Origin: Opeltia flavorubescens
Lineage: Eukaryota > Ascomycota > Lecanoromycetes > Teloschistales > Teloschistaceae
Assembly (NCBI GenBank): GCA_000442125.1
Contig: KE546967.1
Span: forward strand, 620,001 to 684,000
Direction: 5' to 3'
Length of the DNA stretch: 64,000 bases
In this document: positions 59,474-64,000 of the stretch, piece by piece
Position numbering within the stretch: the first letter of the stretch is position 1
How the letters are laid out: the number at the start of each line of letters is the position of its first letter
The notes under the pieces: model-generated
The model's database searches: none
What the model was told of the DNA's origin: nothing
Seen by the model: only the letters and a program-made list of their open reading frames with translations
Translations under genes and position numbers: made by a program

Positions 59474-60910
59474 ATGCCTGTAGACGAGTACGGAGACAAA
59501 TGGGCTTGGTATGTCTTTTTATGCTTCTCCGTCTGCATGATCATTGCATTGCCAATCATTTTCCTGCAGTCGTCTACTTGCATGACCATTACCCGCAACC
59601 CCAACTAAAAGCGCCCACTGACCTCCTCATCAGTGAACCATGTATCCGCGGCCACCGTTCGACAAGATGCGAGCATTTCGACAGATTCATGATGAGGGTC
59701 AAAAGACCGGGCAGACCTCTGTCTCAGTGCCCTCATACCGGACCCAATTGCCAATGTACCCAAGAGAGGGTCATCATGGTCCGGATTCCAAAAGGTCGGG
59801 AACCTATATACACCCCCACCCTGTTATCTATGGTGACTGATCTTAACCTTAGCGAATGGCTGTCGCTGCACCAGGGCAGAAAATTACCACAAGATGATGG
59901 AGACAATCAGACGAGTTGAAGAAGCAAAGCGTTCACAGCCAAACGGGATCCAAGTTCCGCCCTTCTCGAGCAGCCTTTTGCCAATTGAATCGCAATCAAA
60001 TGGACCGTTGATGTTGGGTGCTCCTCAAGCTCAGGACCCGTTTTCTACGTTTCAATTCAATGATCTGAGAATGGCACTTCCAGGAAGGGAGGCAAATGAA
60101 CAGTCTTCAAGAGGACAGCCGAGCGTTCTGCAAGCCAATGCTGGAGAAATGACGAATCCAGTCTTCAATGAAAGCCACGCCCTGCCCTCGGTTGAAGTCA
60201 GCAATCAGTCGGTTTCTTTCCCTACCCTTCCCTCGGTCGGAGTCAGCGATCACCCAAGTTCTTCCACTGGCATGGTATTAGGTGGATGCAGCGATCATTC
60301 AACTCCTTTCTCATCGCCAATGCAAGTCCCGGATTATTTCGGACAGTTTTCCGGTTTCTTCCCTCCGCAATACCCACCTCCCAGCGTTGACAGAGCTGTG
60401 GCACCTCCAGCTGATTCCTTCAACCCAAACCAGTTTCCGAACCTTTGCAATTGCGGCCCGAACTGTCAGTGCGAGATTTGTGCAGTCCATCCTTTCAACC
60501 CCGCGTCAAAGTTATTTGTACAAGATCTTGCCGATATCATGGCGTTAGATATGGGAAACCCTGAACCTTACTCCAACGAAGGCTTTCCGCCTGGCGCTTT
60601 CCCCCCAAGTGTAGATCCACGTCTTCTGGGCGATATGGGTCATATGACGCGAGGCACTGGAGATAGCCAATTGCCGATGAACGGGTACCAGACCAATTTT
60701 GACAGTGCCAGCAACGCTTATCCCGACGGCCCAATGTTCCCACCTCAACAGCCTACACAACATTACGCCCACTCGGAGAACTATTTCGAATTCCAGTATC
60801 CTTTCTTTGGGCCGATGTCGAACATCTGCTCAAACATAGACGGCTCTTGCAGATGCGGAGAAAACTGCGCTTGTGAGGGGTGCCTTACCCACCAGGGTCA
60901 CAGAGCATGA
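59474..60910 (+). CDS. Copper-fist transcription factor, Mac1/GRISEA-like
   Basis: Copper-sensing regulator of copper uptake genes. Exons: 59474-59508, 59634-59794, 59853-60910; 1254 nt, 417 aa. The N-terminal copper fist reads MPVDEYGDKWACEPCIRGHR with Cys12, Cys15, Cys24 and His26 as zinc ligands, then PGRPLSQC (the minor-groove GRP motif) and CQC...NGCRC. The middle is Ser/Pro-rich. Two Cys boxes follow, CNCGPNCQCEICAVH and CRCGENCACEGCLTH, the second near the C-terminus; this CxCx3CxCx2Cx2H layout is that of the copper-binding REP motifs of Mac1, GRISEA and Cuf1. Two such boxes favour the Mac1 type, which acts when copper is scarce. The first two exons were placed from the family start and splice signals. 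Confidence 0.87.
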
Positions 60911-61538
60911 AATGATTGAATTATGAACTCACGCGGCGGTGGATGGTTTGACTCTTGGCGTTATTATGTGAGTGTATATGCTTAGACTTCAAGTGCTGCC
61001 GAGAACCTTGCTGACATGATACAGAGACGGCCCGGGTTTTCGATTCTTGAACATCAACCCCCTTCTCTTCTACACCTGAGTATTGAATTATTTCACCCTT
61101 ACACCTTTTAATCATGCTTACCCATGCACTCTGTATTCATGCATACCCATACACTTTTTAATCAAGTTCAACCCGATACATGTACACTTTTCTTTCATGT
61201 TACTCACCCACACTCCTTCTAATAAAAACACCCGACCGTACACCCTTTCTCATATTCAAATATGGTACTTAAATGTAATTAGACATTAGTCTTAGACACT
61301 AGTTTTAAATTCAATTCACTTCCGGGTTACTCGCTGTTTGAAAGGTACCGTGCCCATTGGTGAAGTTTGTCGTCATAGGAGAAATTGCTCTCCTACCCAC
61401 TTCTCATCTCAGACATACACGATCACACCACCCAATTCCATTCTTATGAACAATAACCATCTTACCAGTTTCAGTAAACTCTCCTTGTGAAAATAAAGGT
61501 CATTTGCCGGATTAGAAGACGAGCGCGGAACAAGAGTC
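60911..61538. other. Spacer with a degenerate AC/TC-rich repeat
   Basis: 628 bp between two plus-strand genes. It contains the loose repeat at 61102-61253; no coding signal. Confidence 0.5.
61102..61253. repeat. Degenerate repeat, about 6 units of 25-33 bp starting with CAC(T/C)
   Basis: Units begin CACCTTTTAATCATGC, CACTCTGTATTCATGC, CACTTTTTAATCAAG, CACTTTTCTTTCATG, CACTCCTTCTAATAA and CACCCTTTCTCAT, usually with ACCCAT or ACCCA near the end. The first two are both 25 bp; later ones vary. Drift suggests an old array between the copper factor and the next gene. Confidence 0.55.
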
Positions 61539-64000
61539 ATGAATTGGACCGGAGGATCACTATCTAGGTCTCGCAAACAGAATTCGAACCTCACTGTCAT
61601 TCAAAGGAAGCACTTCGCCAAAGCACGCGCGCAGATATCGAATGCATGTTCGTCCCACTTACGTCTTGATGCAACAATCTTTGGGGGCGCTGGCCGTAAC
61701 AATAGAGTTCCCAGCTTTGAATTAATCCCGGATCACTTACAAGCGCAACAGTATACCCAATCAACTCTTTATGACTTTGAGAATGTTCGTCCGGTAGCAA
61801 AGCAACTGCAGTCGTTGAGGCCACGTCAAGCTCGGGGTACGACTGCGCGAGCTCGCGCAGCCGACTCCGTCCATTCACCGCGTTTCTCGAGGGAACAGCT
61901 TACCACGCCATCTTTATACCCTCTGTCAAGTCCGCATAATTCGGCATCCACTGAGCCTGGGAAGGTGCAGACTAATAATGCCAATACTACAGCCGGGACA
62001 CCCGCACAGGACGAGCTAGAGATCAAAAGGCGAGATCTTCTGGGAACCTCGGATTGGATTGGATTGGAGAGAATTCAACCAGTCAGGATTAAATTTCCAG
62101 AAGTTGAAGACCGAGACTTGATAGGCAAGAGGCGCCGCGTTAGCACTGATCAATATCAGGCAATGCTTGCAACGAATCAGTACCGAAGGCCAATCGTCAA
62201 CCCTTACGAGAAGCTCCAAATGCTACAAAGGAGATCGAACCTAGGATCAAGCCCGGAGAAAATCAGCGTTCATATCGGTTCTTCTAGTAGAGACTCGTCG
62301 AGAAGACGAAGAAGAGAAAGTAGCCTAGGAAATTCCCATCGGCAATTCGCTCGCGCATCGCAGGAGATGCTTTTCGATGATCAAGAGTCCGCTAAGGCAG
62401 CATTGCTCGGCCAGATATCGACGCCCAATTCGATTCAGCATTCTATGAACGCTTCCGATGAAATGCTGTTTGACCGCGAATGGTCTGGCATTGCATCGCC
62501 TCTTGGGACGGAAAACGCTTGCCTTAGCAATCTCAACAGTGGCGTTCAGCCTATGGAAGACCAAACCCATGCTCTGATGGCTGATGGAGCCAGCGGGATG
62601 GATGCGTCAAATCACATGCAGAAGTCACAGCATGCTCAAACGGATCTCGATGGCGCTTGCGTTCCAAATAATACAGACCTAGACAGAACCTGCTTTCAAT
62701 CTGAAGCACCCAGACCGAATCGAAATCTCTCCCCTGTTGCTCTATTAGATTCTGTGCGTTCGGACCACAGGGTATTTGCAGTCCATGAACGAGATTCGGA
62801 CTTGGTTCAAGGATCTCGTGCGCAACCGCGACGCCGTTTCATTGATGGAATTTCACCAGAAAGAAGGCAATTAGGCACCTGTAGAAAAGCCGACAGCCAG
62901 CATCCGAAACAGCTGCCAGTGGCTGATCTAGAGAAACAATCAAATGGACAGGTCTTCGCACAAGCGACTGCACGAGATCTCTCCAAACTCTTTCCTTCTG
63001 ATACTCCAGATCTAACCTTGCGTACCGCTAATGATGGCAGGAGATCAGGAAAGGAGGCCGAAGTCGCTGACTCTGAAGTTCAGGTGAAGGACACCACCCA
63101 AGCTTTACAAAAAACCCAGCGTGTCGACGTGATTGAGTATCCTTTAGAGAGAAACGTTGGAACGCCTGCTGTCCCGAAGCCCTTAGCTCATTCACAGGAT
63201 GCCGCATCTGTTCTCGCAGAAGAAGTCCTTACCAATCCACGCTCGGAAACCTTTGCAACAGAGCCTGCCCCTGAACAAACCCTTCCAACACAGCTGCCAC
63301 CAGGTCCCATCGCGGAAGATGAAGAAATTATCTGGCGGACTTTCGTCTTCGGCACCGACGACCCCGACAAAGACTGGACCTTTGAAAACCCCGTACAGAT
63401 CCCCACTCTTAACCGAAAACCATCCGGTGCCGAAGTCTCGTCCCCCATACATCCCCTTTTCAACACATCTCCTAAGACAAACGAGCATAACAGCAACCTA
63501 GTGCAGAAAACACAGCCTTCCCTCCTTGCTGAAGCCTCTTCTTCTTCATCTGCTGCTGCTGCTTCAAATCTGACCAATACCAGCTCCTCAAGTCCCGCAC
63601 GCCCACAACCTCTGCCCTCTACCATTGCGGACTTCGCTCCAACATCATCATCCCCAGATGCCGTCAATCCCGAACCACGATCCGGTAGTCCAGAAAACAG
63701 AACCCAGCATTCCGTGCAAGCACAAGCCACTTCCTCGGACGAGCTTGTGATTTCTTCTTCCTCACCACGACGTGTCCTTCCACCGCCAGTGACGTTTAAA
63801 GTACCGAAACGGTATGTAGGGGAGAGTTCGGGCCCGGTGCAGCCGGTACGGTTGGGCGTAAATGGGGGTTTGAGAAGGAGGAAGAAGAAGAAGGAAGAGG
63901 ATGATACGACTTATGGAGCAAATGGGAGGGGGAGGACGGGAAGGAGGGATTGGAAGGTTGGGGTTGAAGAAGAGGTTGCGGAGGACGAAGATGGAGAGGA
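61539..64000 (+). CDS. Very large unknown nuclear-type protein; 3' end outside window
   Basis: An uninterrupted frame from ATG 61539 to the right edge (over 820 codons), the longest single open exon in the window. Start MNWTGGSLSRSRKQNSNLTV then QRKHFAKARAQ, a basic start I recall from uncharacterised fungal proteins. Near residues 155-200: DELEIKRRDLLGTSDWIGLE, RIQPVRIKFP and LIGKRRR, which look conserved. The text MLFD occurs twice (about 276 and 309). Later EEIIWRTFVFGTDDPDKDWT (about 597-616) is the only other ordered-looking part; the rest is Ser/Pro/Glu-rich, ending in a poly-Lys/Arg patch and acidic run near 775-820. Basic patches suggest nuclear location. I do not recognise a domain and do not assign a function. 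Confidence 0.75.
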   Translation, partial: MNWTGGSLSRSRKQNSNLTVIQRKHFAKARAQISNACSSHLRLDATIFGGAGRNNRVPSFELIPDHLQAQQYTQSTLYDFENVRPVAKQLQSLRPRQARGTTARARAADSVHSPRFSREQLTTPSLYPLSSPHNSASTEPGKVQTNNANTTAGTPAQDELEIKRRDLLGTSDWIGLERIQPVRIKFPEVEDRDLIGKRRRVSTDQYQAMLATNQYRRPIVNPYEKLQMLQRRSNLGSSPEKISVHIGSSSRDSSRRRRRESSLGNSHRQFARASQEMLFDDQESAKAALLGQISTPNSIQHSMNASDEMLFDREWSGIASPLGTENACLSNLNSGVQPMEDQTHALMADGASGMDASNHMQKSQHAQTDLDGACVPNNTDLDRTCFQSEAPRPNRNLSPVALLDSVRSDHRVFAVHERDSDLVQGSRAQPRRRFIDGISPERRQLGTCRKADSQHPKQLPVADLEKQSNGQVFAQATARDLSKLFPSDTPDLTLRTANDGRRSGKEAEVADSEVQVKDTTQALQKTQRVDVIEYPLERNVGTPAVPKPLAHSQDAASVLAEEVLTNPRSETFATEPAPEQTLPTQLPPGPIAEDEEIIWRTFVFGTDDPDKDWTFENPVQIPTLNRKPSGAEVSSPIHPLFNTSPKTNEHNSNLVQKTQPSLLAEASSSSSAAAASNLTNTSSSSPARPQPLPSTIADFAPTSSSPDAVNPEPRSGSPENRTQHSVQAQATSSDELVISSSSPRRVLPPPVTFKVPKRYVGESSGPVQPVRLGVNGGLRRRKKKKEEDDTTYGANGRGRTGRRDWKVGVEEEVAEDEDGE

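Noticed and set aside
48595-60910. Secondary-metabolite or catabolic gene cluster (dehydrogenase, GFA protein, IDO, copper factor close together)
   Set aside because: No backbone enzyme, transporter or shared regulator; neighbours are unrelated housekeeping genes.
63188-63730. 180-codon minus-strand frame with Gly/Ser/Cys
   Set aside because: Antisense shadow of the large unknown protein at the right edge.

Overview
The window is nuclear DNA from a filamentous ascomycete (Pezizomycotina). Evidence: many short introns (about 45-130 nt) with GT..AG ends and recognisable branch sites, fungal-specific proteins (Dsn1/Mis13, NsdD-type GATA factor, copper-fist factor, SIN component Cdc14, Sam35), and fungal gene sizes. 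The protein flavour suggests Leotiomycetes, but that is an impression and was not tested. No rRNA, tRNA, CRISPR or clear transposon was recognised. I place 27 protein genes plus one relic copy. Splice sites were worked out by hand by matching frame, conserved protein text and GT/AG ends; for nearly every multi-exon gene the exon lengths sum to an intact frame.

Layout. 1-14.3 kb is gene dense: a leucine-rich repeat protein cut by the left edge, ribosomal protein L5, a small Cys-rich protein with a decayed neighbour copy, epsilon-COP, C2-domain phosphatidylserine decarboxylase (PSD2) and the kinetochore protein Dsn1. 14.3-21.2 kb has no convincing gene and lies upstream of an NsdD/LTF1-type GATA factor (21.2-22.9 kb). 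24.7-32.8 kb holds a paxillin-like LIM protein, inositol-3-phosphate synthase and an OB-fold protein resembling RPA1/MEIOB.

33.2-38.3 kb is a patch of four unrecognised single-pass membrane proteins, two of which look like tail-to-tail paralogues, with an 11-bp tandem repeat between them. 38-48.5 kb is sparse: the ER SNARE Use1 and a C2H2 zinc-finger regulator with a 3-kb upstream region. 48.5-64 kb is dense again: a Cys-rich F-box protein, Kti12, a CsbD/Hmp1-like protein, indoleamine 2,3-dioxygenase, Cdc14 (septation), Sam35, a short-chain dehydrogenase, a GFA-domain protein, a Mac1/GRISEA-like copper factor and a very large unknown protein running off the right edge.

Most genes are independent housekeeping functions: membrane traffic (epsilon-COP, Use1), phospholipid supply (Psd2 and Ino1 both feed phospholipid synthesis), division (Dsn1, Cdc14) and translation (L5, Kti12). 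I see no biosynthetic cluster. The best candidates for something undescribed are the 33-38 kb membrane-protein patch with its phased repeat, the duplicated small Cys-rich gene, the long DNA upstream of the GATA factor, and perfect 17-19 bp palindromes upstream of three genes.
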